A model generated the notes under the pieces. The model worked only from the letters and a program-made list of their open reading frames with translations, was not told the DNA's origin and did no database searches. Shown in pieces: positions 21,501 to 27,159 of a stretch of DNA of 37,195 nucleotides. Position 1 is the first letter of the stretch. Each line of letters begins with the position of its first letter. Source of the DNA: Chthoniobacteraceae bacterium (GTDB lineage Bacteria; Verrucomicrobiota; Verrucomicrobiia; Chthoniobacterales; Chthoniobacteraceae); assembly GCA_947471505.1 (NCBI GenBank), contig CANIWM010000060.1, positions 1 through 37,195 of the forward strand. Reading direction: 5' to 3'. A program made the position numbers and the translations under genes.

Positions 21501-23711
21501 GCTGACCAGCCCAGCCACCGCCGCACTCACCGCCACCGGAGCATTCCCCGACACCGTCGTCGTCGGCGGCGTCACTCCCGCCACCGTCGCAGGCACCACG
21601 TTCGGGAAGCTGTTCCCATCCGTGCCCCACTCGAAAACCGCCGTCGTGTCGAAGTTCCGGGCGTTGACCGTCCCATTGAACCGTGCGCTCGTGGGTGTCA
21701 CCGCGCTCGCCGCAATAGTGGTCGCGGTCGGTTCCGCCAGAGTCGAAAAGCTCGCCACCGGGCTGACTGTAATCCCGGAACTGCTAGTGGCGATGAAGCG
21801 GTAGTAATACGTCGCGCCCGCGCTCAGCCCGCCTAGCGTCGTGCCGACCAGGCTCGTCTGGAAACCCGTCAATGCGACCGCCACCGGCAGGGTGTTCGCG
21901 AACACTACGCCGTCGTCGCCGTATTCGAGCGAAACCGTAGTTGAGGCGCCGCGCGCATTAACCTTGGCTGCGATCAGCGCGCTCGAGTTGCCCTTCACGT
22001 CGGGTTCGAGGAGAAAAATGTTCGGGAGCCCCGGAATGACCAGGCGATAGACGCTGCCGTCGCCAGTGCCAGTTCCACCGGAGGCCGTTCCGTAAAAGTT
22101 TCCATCGGAGCCGAGGCTGAGCGGAGCCCGCGGGCGAGAGTCGACGGGGTCCCCTGCGAAGTCGAAGATCGTCGTTAGCACCCCGGCTGGCGTCATACGG
22201 AAGACCGTGCCCGCGTCGTTCGCGCCGCCGCTGTCGGTCGTACAGTAGAAGTTGCCATCGCTCCCCTGCACCAATCCGGCTGAAGGCAAACTGCCCTTGT
22301 TGCTGGTTCCGTTGCCAGTGAATTGCACCAGCGTTGTCAGCACCCCGTCCGGCGTCATCCTAAACACCGTGCCCACGTTGTTCGCGCCTCCTAGGCGGGT
22401 CGTGCCGTAGAAGTTGCCATCGCTGCCCTGCACCATTCCGGCGCGACAATCATTTCCCTTGTTGCTGGTTCCATTGCCCGTGAACTCCACCAGCGTCGTC
22501 AACACCCCGGCGGGCGTCATCCTAAACACCGTGCCCACGTTGTTCGCGCCTCCTAGGCGGGTCGTGCCGTAGAAGTTGCCATCGCTGCCCTGCACCATTC
22601 CGGCGAAAGGCTCACTTCCCTTGTTGCTGGTTCCGTTGCCGGTAAACTCCACCAGCGTCGTCAGCACCCCGGCGGGCGTCATCCGAAAGACCGTGCCCAC
22701 GTTATTCGCGCCACCTTGGCGGGTCGTGCCGTAGAAGTTACCATCGCTGCCCTGCACCAAACCCGCTTGAATCAACCTTCCCTTGTTGCTGGTTCCGTTG
22801 TCAGTGAACTCTACCAGCGTCGTCAGCACCCCGGTCGACGTCATCCTAAAGATCGTGCCATTGTCCCCTGTGCCGCCGTCTCTGGTCGTGCCATAGAAGT
22901 TGCCATCGCTGCCTTGCACCAATCCCGCGTAAGGCAAACGTCCCCTATTGCTGGGTCCGTTGCCTGTGAACTCCACCAGCGTCGTCGGCACCCCGTCAGT
23001 CGTCATCCGAAAGACCGTGCCCTCGTCGTTCGCGCCGCCTTGGAAGGTCGTGCCATAGAAGTTGCCATCGCTGCCCTGCACCAATCCGGCGTAAGGATTA
23101 CGTCCCTTGTTGCTGGTTCCGTTGTCGGTGAACTCCACCAGCGTCATCAACACCCCCGCCGCCGTCATCCGAAAGACCGTGCCCGACCCAATTCCATTGT
23201 TTCCTGTGTTGCCGCCCCAAGCGGTAGTGCTGTAGAAACTGCCATCGCTGGCCTTCACCAATCCGGCGGAAGGCAAGAACCCCTTGTTACTCGTTCCGGT
23301 TCCATTGCCAGTGAACTCCACCAGTGTCGTCAGCACTCCTGCTGACGTCATCCGAAAGACCGTGCCATTGCCATCTCCAAAGTTTCCTAAGCCGCCATAA
23401 CTAGTCGTACCGTAGAAGTTGCCATCGCTGGCCTGCACCAATTCGGCCTTAGGCTCGCTTCCCTTGTTGCTGGTTCCGTTGTTAGTAAAATCGACCAGTG
23501 TCGTCAGCACACCGGTCGGCGTCATCCGAAAGACCGTGCCATATCCAAAATTGCCTGCGCCTCCATTTTTGGTCGTGCCGTAGAAGTTGCCATCGCTTCC
23601 CTGAACCAATCCGGCGGAAGGCAAACTGCCCTTGTTGCTGGTTCCGTTGCCAGTGAACTGCACCAGCGTCGTCAGCGACCCGGCCGGGGTCATCCGAAAG
23701 ACGGTGCCCAA
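18540..23711 (-). CDS. Giant secreted GloVer-repeat / serine protease protein, 3' segment after the frameshift
   Basis: 1723 codons, continuing the gene that starts at 24454. Its apparent start 'GTVFRMT' is an internal repeat, so this is not a separate gene. In order: ten GloVer repeats of about 54 aa (to about residue 560); three Fn3-like modules with 'VNARGxxTxxxFEYGTDG' (about 575-860); two PEGA-like modules ('AAAQWRLLGEGDSAWRASG', about 960-1030); a chymotrypsin-fold protease with His near 1092 ('VVATAAHVVF'), Asp in 'NLDVASVWF' and Ser in 'RGGNSGGPV' near 1237; another PEGA-like module; and about 330 residues of beta-rich C-terminal domain with 'LAGKYTFVFP' and repeated 'TGLLSG'/'GLLAGT'. 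All three protease residues are present. Probably cell-surface or exported; target unknown. Confidence 0.85.
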   Translation of the reverse strand: MGTVFRMTPAGSLTTLVQFTGNGTSNKGSLPSAGLVQGSDGNFYGTTKNGGAGNFGYGTVFRMTPTGVLTTLVDFTNNGTSNKGSEPKAELVQASDGNFYGTTSYGGLGNFGDGNGTVFRMTSAGVLTTLVEFTGNGTGTSNKGFLPSAGLVKASDGSFYSTTAWGGNTGNNGIGSGTVFRMTAAGVLMTLVEFTDNGTSNKGRNPYAGLVQGSDGNFYGTTFQGGANDEGTVFRMTTDGVPTTLVEFTGNGPSNRGRLPYAGLVQGSDGNFYGTTRDGGTGDNGTIFRMTSTGVLTTLVEFTDNGTSNKGRLIQAGLVQGSDGNFYGTTRQGGANNVGTVFRMTPAGVLTTLVEFTGNGTSNKGSEPFAGMVQGSDGNFYGTTRLGGANNVGTVFRMTPAGVLTTLVEFTGNGTSNKGNDCRAGMVQGSDGNFYGTTRLGGANNVGTVFRMTPDGVLTTLVQFTGNGTSNKGSLPSAGLVQGSDGNFYCTTDSGGANDAGTVFRMTPAGVLTTIFDFAGDPVDSRPRAPLSLGSDGNFYGTASGGTGTGDGSVYRLVIPGLPNIFLLEPDVKGNSSALIAAKVNARGASTTVSLEYGDDGVVFANTLPVAVALTGFQTSLVGTTLGGLSAGATYYYRFIATSSSGITVSPVASFSTLAEPTATTIAASAVTPTSARFNGTVNARNFDTTAVFEWGTDGNSFPNVVPATVAGVTPPTTTVSGNAPVAVSAAVAGLVSGHTYFFRVVATNAAGTVVSGTQTFTTLTESVASVTGAFGLNTTSARVFGTVNARGSVTGAVFEYGTDGVSFPSSVATDPASVSGETDVAVSATLTNLSQGTTYHYRIRATSDGGVGLSAEGTFDLGVLSGFQQVAPLVLDPRPGAQGFLVVNLSPSNLTGTGWRFVGEQQWRVPGVPAGGLATGNREIEFRPVAGFLHPLREPVSVTSGAAATTVEREYFQGGGAATASLSVTLLPVSLGAAAQWRLLGEGDSAWRASGASLGGLAAGVYLVECKDVAGYTTPRPISVTIGSGVAKTATATYFLADAAVGTQPGVVGFDAVTSATANPFTYVGQLRSDSGSGTGFVVRQRVVATAAHVVFDDGTLSAATGVQWVFQRERGTYEPVPQIPRGSYILTGYSAQRIADATPGTSSVAAQNLDVASVWFYEQDAGRGGSGGYLASDSTDNEWLISPRLKTIVGYPLDGISAANQGRIHATPPINATFTHANARVYLTDNITSRGGNSGGPVCVQYDDGRYFPAAIYLGGTTQTRVRAIDSDVITLFDSAEESSTTGQNSTNGGSTQTNNSLGSTPSGMLTVTIEPQAARAAGAGWRIGSGAFLTSGQSKPYLSAGDYTVTFKSIEGFQTPSTRTVTVEAGKTVRIAITYSLPSTAGAPSAVAVPTYSGIIIGTEGVAGQVVAGITKTKRLTLKIRIGAESLMLTGVLDASGTFSGSILRREKEPALVTLAFDPDLVAQLTGKITLDGISYDLSAGKSPFQTKSPTSLAGKYTFVFPRDPGFIDPTTRPFGTGYALGTVSSSGAVNVAGVLGDGTAFAFSAPLFADATCPVYVQPYAKTGLLAGTLVFHDATTPDIAYADGTLLWQKPATSKGLYKAGFTGSIAALGSRWTAPAKNTAALDITNWNLAIGNGVLVPPLTGTVTLSPANLFIPPVPGTKLTLAPKTGLLSGSFPGASGKPVKFNGALLQSQRIGRGVFALPDKTGPVTLDPP

Positions 23712-24290
23712 GTCATTCGCCCCCCCCCGCTTTCGGTCGTGCCGTAGAAGTTGCCATCGCTGGCCTGCACCAATCCGGCGGAAGGCTTGCTTCCCTTGTT
23801 GCTGGTCCCGTTGCCGGTGAACTGCACCAGCGTCGTCAACACCCCGGAGGGGGATATCCGAAAGACGGTGCCCAGATTGTTCCCGCCCCCTAAGTAGGTC
23901 GTGCCGTAGAAGTCGCCGTCGCTCCCCTGCAACAATCTGGCGCGAGGAAGACTTCCCTTGTTGCTGGTTCCATTGCCGGTGAACTCTACCAGCGTCGTCA
24001 GCACACCGGCGGGCGTCATCCGAAAGACCGTGCCCGCGTCGTTCGCGCCGCCTCCGCCGGTTGTGCCGTAGAATTTACCATCGCTGCCCTGCACCAATCC
24101 GGCGCGAGGAAGACTTCCCTTGTTGCTGGTTCCATTGCCCGTGAACTCTACCAGCGTCGTCAGCACCCCGTCGGTCGTCATCCGAAAGACCGTGCCCACG
24201 TCGTTCGCGCCGCTGTTGTGGGTTGCGCCGTAGAAGTTGCCATCGCTGCCCTGCACCAATCCAGCGTAAACATTACTTCCCATGTTCGCT
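22060..24290 (-). repeat. 14 tandem 162-bp GloVer repeats
   Basis: Units encode about 54 aa with the core 'SDGNFYGTT', each about 162 bp, some with small insertions. Two neighbouring units share 93 identical bases (22351-22443 and 22513-22605), pointing to recent duplication or gene conversion, while the outer units have diverged. Confidence 0.9.
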
Positions 24291-24454
24291 GCTGCCGCGA
24301 AATCCGCCGCCCGCGCATCGGTAAAGCTGAACACCTTCTCATACACCTGCGCACTGCCTACCGTGGGAAAGAGGAGAGTCAACAAGAGGCCCAGAAGAGC
24401 GAAAAGCGAGCGTGTCATCATAAAACGGGCGAATGAGAATGTTTCTACCTTCAT
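23690..24454 (-). CDS. Giant GloVer-repeat protein, 5' segment with signal peptide
   Basis: 254 aa before the frame breaks. The ATG at 24454 gives 'MKVETFSFARFMMTRSLFAL' with a long hydrophobic core and a cleavage site near 'PTVGSAQ'; ATG 24421 ('MMTRSLF') is an alternative start. Then come 'VYEKVFSFTDARAADFAAAA' and four GloVer repeats (consensus 'GLVQGSDGNFYGTTxxGGAN' then 'GTVFRMTPxGVLTTLVEFTG'). The last repeat runs into nine consecutive G, after which it reads 'RMTWAPSFG' and stops. With seven or ten G the frame continues as 'ANDLGTVFRMTPAG' into the 3' segment, giving a protein of about 1970 aa. GloVer repeats are predicted beta-propeller-like blades; function unknown. Confidence 0.85.
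   Translation of the reverse strand: MKVETFSFARFMMTRSLFALLGLLLTLLFPTVGSAQVYEKVFSFTDARAADFAAAANMGSNVYAGLVQGSDGNFYGATHNSGANDVGTVFRMTTDGVLTTLVEFTGNGTSNKGSLPRAGLVQGSDGKFYGTTGGGGANDAGTVFRMTPAGVLTTLVEFTGNGTSNKGSLPRARLLQGSDGDFYGTTYLGGGNNLGTVFRISPSGVLTTLVQFTGNGTSNKGSKPSAGLVQASDGNFYGTTESGGGRMTWAPSFG
23720..23728 (-). other. G9 homopolymer at the frameshift point
   Basis: Nine C on the plus strand (nine G in the mRNA) inside a GloVer repeat. Equivalent positions of the other repeats have GGCGGCGCG-like codons without a run. Seven or ten G would restore the frame; nine does not. It may be a slippage-prone phase-variation tract, a fixed mutation or a sequencing error. Confidence 0.75.
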
Positions 24455-24580
24455 GAAATTGGTGAGTTCTTAGTCTTGGGGCCGCGTTCACCGCAGTTAC
24501 GCCTCGATAGCACTTCCCGGAGCAGACTCAACCTGTTTCACGTCCTCTCGGTTTCTTGACAAAAGCGGAGGGCGCCAATC

Positions 24581-24709
24581 GGAGCGGGGCTTTCCTAAGC
24601 CCCGTTTGTCCCGAGGCATCGGGACAAGCCGCTGAGATAACGCCCTCTTGAGTGTTTGGCCTTGGCTGCACCTTTTCGGGACAGACGGGGCTTAGGAAAG
24701 CCCCGCTCC
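24581..24709. repeat. 32-bp inverted repeat fold-back element
   Basis: 24581-24612 (GGAGCGGGGCTTTCCTAAGC, then CCCGTTTGTCCC) is complementary to 24678-24709 with a single mismatch in 32. A small inner hairpin, GTCCCGAGGCATCGGGAC, follows the left arm. It lies upstream of the GloVer gene and downstream of the heptad-repeat remnant. Confidence 0.8.
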
Positions 24710-24728
24710 CATCGCCTCACCGCCGCGA

Positions 24729-24762
24729 AAAAGAGCCGGCCCCGCTTGCACGGGACCGGCCC
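24729..24762 (-). terminator. Intrinsic terminator after the heptad-repeat gene remnant
   Basis: On the minus strand GCCGGTCCC (24761-24753) pairs with GGGGCCGGC (24744-24736), one G-U pair, followed by TCTTTTT. It begins about 26 bp after the TAG at 24788-24790, which supports a former minus-strand gene there. Confidence 0.65.
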
Positions 24763-24787
24763 TTCCCTATTCCACGGTCAAGCCGTC

Positions 24788-25291
24788 CTACGGCATCAGC
24801 GCGCTCACGGGCGCGGAGAGTTGGACGTCGCCGGCTTCGTTGTGGGAGACGATGGTGATTTCTACCAGCACTCCGGCGGGGATGATATTGGCGGGTGTGA
24901 AGGCGGCTTGGCGCGGTGAGGGGTGGATGGGTTGATTCTGTGGGGTTTACGCTTGGCGGAGGGGTTTTCGGGCTTTGCAGAGTGGTTTTGTGGGACGACA
25001 GGGAGGGTTTGTCGTCCGACAGAGTGGTCTTGTTCCGGCGCAGGATGGTTTTGCGGGGCAACGGAATCATTCTGTTCCGCGACAGAATGGTTCTGTCGGC
25101 CAACAGAATGGTTTTGTCGCAGCGCAGAATCGTTCTGCGAAGGAACAGAATCGTTCTGCGGTGCGACAGAGCGGTTCTGCAAAGCAACGGAATCATTCTG
25201 CGAAGGAGCGGGGCGGTCCTGTCGGGCGACGGAATGGTTCTGTCGTGCGACGGGATGGCCCTGCAAAGGAACAGAACCGCTCTGTTTTTGC
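24788..25291 (-). pseudogene. Remnant of a heptapeptide-repeat protein gene with an Fn3-like tail
   Basis: On the minus strand the 21-bp repeats read as heptads of the form QN(H/D/R)SVAx for about 14 units. Below 24950 that frame becomes a non-protein-like Pro/His tail, but the next frame gives 'PQNQPIHPSPRQAAFTP', then 'AGVLVEITIVSHNEAGDVQL' and 'SAPVSALMP', stopping at TAG 24788-24790. This tail looks like the last strands of an Fn3-like domain and contains one more heptad ('QNQP'). An 8-bp offset in repeat phase at about 24948-24955 explains the frame change and the in-frame TAA there. No start codon is seen upstream: the heptad frame meets a stop at 25351-25353, near fold-back sequences. 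I read it as a broken 3' part of a gene. Function unknown. Confidence 0.5.
24956..25291. repeat. 16 perfectly phased 21-bp tandem repeats
   Basis: Sixteen units of exactly 21 bp, no indel. Consensus: RCRGAATSGTTCTGY plus six variable bases; the first 15 bases are near-palindromic (ACAGAATNGTTCTGT). Substitutions concentrate in every third column and are transitions, so codons stay synonymous in the QNHSVAx frame (minus) and equally in the TEWFCxx frame (plus). Five of the six frames run open across the repeat. Confidence 0.9.
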
Positions 25292-25316
25292 CCGGCGGGA
25301 TGGCTACGGGCGTTTG

Positions 25317-25382
25317 GTTCCGCCTTCAGGCGGTCACGCGCTTTCCTGCTTCATCGCACGCTCCACCGGCTGAAGCCGGAAC
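25317..25382. repeat. Small fold-back element (REP-like)
   Basis: GTTCCGCCTTCAGGCGGT (25317-25334) is complementary to ACCGGCTGAAGCCGGAAC (25365-25382) at 16 of 18 positions. It abuts the end of the 21-bp repeats. Confidence 0.55.
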
Positions 25383-25399
25383 TCCGAACGATGGGGGGG

Positions 25400-25485
25400 A
25401 AGTAGCGGGGTCCCCCGAGAGCCGAAGGTGCTTGCGGCGCAGCGACACTGCGTGTCGCGCTGGGGCCGAGACGGCCCCGCTACTT
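25400..25485. repeat. Fold-back element
   Basis: AAGTAGCGGGGTC (25400-25412) pairs with GGCCCCGCTACTT (25473-25485), with one G-U. An inner hairpin AGCGACAC-TGC-GTGTCGCGCT lies at about 25441-25460. No gene is seen in 25292-25616. Confidence 0.6.
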
Positions 25486-25527
25486 TCGCGTGGAGGCCTA
25501 GGCATTGTTTCAATTTGAATCACACCC

Positions 25528-25617
25528 GCATTCCTGCCGCCGACGGCACTCCATTCGCGAGAGGCGAAAGTTTCAGGCTTCGGCTCGCTGTCGGCGGCAG
25601 GAATGCCGCCGCTCCTT
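25528..25617. repeat. Fold-back element, second copy of the type at the left window edge
   Basis: GCATTCCTGCCGCCGAC (25528-25544) is exactly complementary to GTCGGCGGCAGGAATGC (25590-25606). The right flank GGAATGCCGCCGCTCCTT repeats that at 107-124. It ends directly at the glmM stop codon. Confidence 0.75.
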
Positions 25618-27002
25618 TACGCGCCGATTTTCCCCATCACGAGGTCGGCGATTCGGTCGGCTTGTTTGTTGATTTGGGCGGCGTCGCGGCCTTCGATGAG
25701 GAGGCGGATTTTTGGTTCGGTGCCGCTGTAGCGGAGCAGGACGCGGCCTGCTTCGCCAAGTTCGCGCTCGGTTTCTTGGATGAGTTTTACCACGTCGGGC
25801 ATGGTCTCTAGCGCAGGCTTTTCGCGAACGAGCATGTTGCGCTGGGCTTGGGGGTATTTTTTGAGGCAACGCTTGAGTTCGCTGAGGGGGCGGCCTGTTT
25901 CGGCCATGATGCGGAGGATTTGTAGGGCGCTGACGATGCCGTCGCCGGTGGTGGAGTAGTCGCGGAAGATCATGTGCCCGCTTTGCTCGCCGCCGATGTT
26001 CAGGTTTTGCGCCAGCATGGCTTCGAGGACGTAGCGGTCGCCGACTTTGGTGCGGAGGACGCGCCCGTGGTTGTCGCGGAGGGTTTCGTCGAGGCCGAAG
26101 TTGCTCATGACGGTGGCGACGAGGGTGTTCTTGGCGAGTTCGCCTCGGCGAATGGCGTCGAGGGCGGCGATGGCGAGGATTTCGTCGCCGTCCACGATGT
26201 CGCCGTTTTCATCGCAGAGGATGACGCGGTCGGCGTCGCCGTCGTGGGAGATGCCGACGCTTGCGCCGCACGCTTTGACCATTCGCGAAATGGCGTCGGG
26301 GTAGGTGCTGCCGCAGTCGGCGTTGATGTTGCGTCCGTTGGGCTGATTGCCGGTGACGGTGATGGTCGCGCCGAGTTCGCTGAGAATCCACGGCGTGCTC
26401 TTGTAGGCGGCACCGTTAGCAGCATCCACAGCGATGCGCATTCCTTCGAGCGTGAGGTGCTTGGGGAAGCTGGATTTTGCTTGCTCGACGTAGCGCCCGA
26501 GGGCGTCGTCAATGCGCTTGGCTTGGCCGATTTTATCCTCCACAGGGCGGATGCTTTCGATTTCGCCGGAGAGGACGAGGTGCTCGATGCGGTGCTCGAT
26601 TGCGTCGTCGAGCTTGTAGCCGTCGTTGCGGAAAAACTTGATGCCGTTATCCGCGTAATGATTGTGCGAGGCGCTGAGGACGATGCCGGCATCGGCCCGC
26701 AGCGAGCGCGTGATGTAGGCGACGCCGGGTGTGGGAATCGGACCGAGCAGGAAGACATCCACGCCCATGGACATGATGCCCGCCGCCAGCGCGTTCTCCA
26801 GCATGTAGCCGGAAAGGCGCGTGTCTTTGCCGATGACGATGACAGGCCGGCGGTCCGTGCGCCGTGTGCTGATGCCGGATTCGGCGAATACGTGTGCCGC
26901 CGCGCGACCGAGCTTGAGCGCGGTTTCGGCGGTGACGGGTTCGAGATTTGCGACGCCACGGATACCATCCGTGCCGAACATCTTCCGCTGTTTATTTACC
27001 AT
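25617..27002 (-). CDS. glmM: Phosphoglucosamine mutase
   Basis: 461 aa. Converts glucosamine-6-phosphate to glucosamine-1-phosphate for UDP-GlcNAc, peptidoglycan and LPS. N-terminus 'MFGTDGIRGVAN'; phosphoserine loop 'VLSASHNHYADNGIKFF'; metal loop 'ISHDGDADRVIL'; sugar loop 'GGEQSGHMIF'; C-terminal phosphate loop 'LLRYSGTEPKIRLLIEG'. Start chosen at ATG 27002 because GGAG lies 4-7 bp upstream; TTG 27017 is an alternative, and ATG 26981 would begin right at MFGTDG. The start lies inside the tiny CdaR-like ORF, so translation is coupled. Last gene of the folP-cdaA operon, matching the cdaA-cdaR-glmM order in which CdaA and GlmM interact in Firmicutes. Confidence 0.97.
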   Translation of the reverse strand: MVNKQRKMFGTDGIRGVANLEPVTAETALKLGRAAAHVFAESGISTRRTDRRPVIVIGKDTRLSGYMLENALAAGIMSMGVDVFLLGPIPTPGVAYITRSLRADAGIVLSASHNHYADNGIKFFRNDGYKLDDAIEHRIEHLVLSGEIESIRPVEDKIGQAKRIDDALGRYVEQAKSSFPKHLTLEGMRIAVDAANGAAYKSTPWILSELGATITVTGNQPNGRNINADCGSTYPDAISRMVKACGASVGISHDGDADRVILCDENGDIVDGDEILAIAALDAIRRGELAKNTLVATVMSNFGLDETLRDNHGRVLRTKVGDRYVLEAMLAQNLNIGGEQSGHMIFRDYSTTGDGIVSALQILRIMAETGRPLSELKRCLKKYPQAQRNMLVREKPALETMPDVVKLIQETERELGEAGRVLLRYSGTEPKIRLLIEGRDAAQINKQADRIADLVMGKIGA

Positions 27003-27159
27003 AAGCTCCGGCACCAAAATCTACCTTTGCCTCGACTTTAGGCTGCGAAGTCCCCGGGCCGCTGAGCTGGCTCTTTTTGATGACTGCCCATAGAAGCACC
27101 GCCAACAGCAGGGACACTATCTTGGCCGCCAGATTGTTTGTGAAGATTTGTTTGAACAC
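26992..27159 (-). CDS. CdaR/YbbR-like membrane anchor, 55 aa, overlapping cdaA out of frame
   Basis: GTG 27159 to TAA 26992-26994. The product begins 'VFKQIFTNNLAAKIVSLLLA' and continues 'VLLWAVIKKSQ', one transmembrane helix preceded by the 'xNNxxxKxxSLLLAxxLW' pattern that starts YbbR/CdaR proteins. The 28-residue tail ('PKVEAKVDFGAGAYGK') has no YbbR repeats. It overlaps the last 122 bp of cdaA in another frame and the first bases of glmM, exactly where cdaR lies in cdaA-cdaR-glmM operons. CdaR modulates the c-di-AMP synthase CdaA in Firmicutes. The call rests on a short segment and position; no good ribosome site is visible. Confidence 0.6.
   Translation of the reverse strand: MFKQIFTNNLAAKIVSLLLAVLLWAVIKKSQLSGPGTSQPKVEAKVDFGAGAYGK

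Noticed and set aside
20373-21836. 487-aa plus-strand Arg/His-rich frame opposite the GloVer-protease gene
   Set aside because: Composition is typical of an antisense shadow; the minus frame codes clear Fn3-like and PEGA-like modules.
18540-23711. A separate gene starting at TTG 23711
   Set aside because: The start lies in mid-repeat, has no signal peptide, and the preceding frame continues the repeat series across the G tract.
24956-25291. CRISPR array
   Set aside because: Repeats are 21 bp unit to unit with only six variable bases; no spacers of 25-40 bp and no cas genes.
24916-25518. Plus-strand proteins of 130-200 aa across the 21-bp repeats
   Set aside because: The array keeps most frames open by its length being a multiple of three. 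The plus frames give Arg- or Cys/Trp-rich products with no recognisable ends, whereas the minus strand has an Fn3-like tail and a terminator.
18325-25617. Integrase, transposase or replication genes within the glmM-flanked block
   Set aside because: No frame in the block resembles such proteins; the mobile-element reading rests only on the duplicated gene end.
25974-27041. 355-aa plus-strand frame opposite glmM
   Set aside because: Ala/Val/Gly/Asp-rich mirror of glmM codons, no family features.
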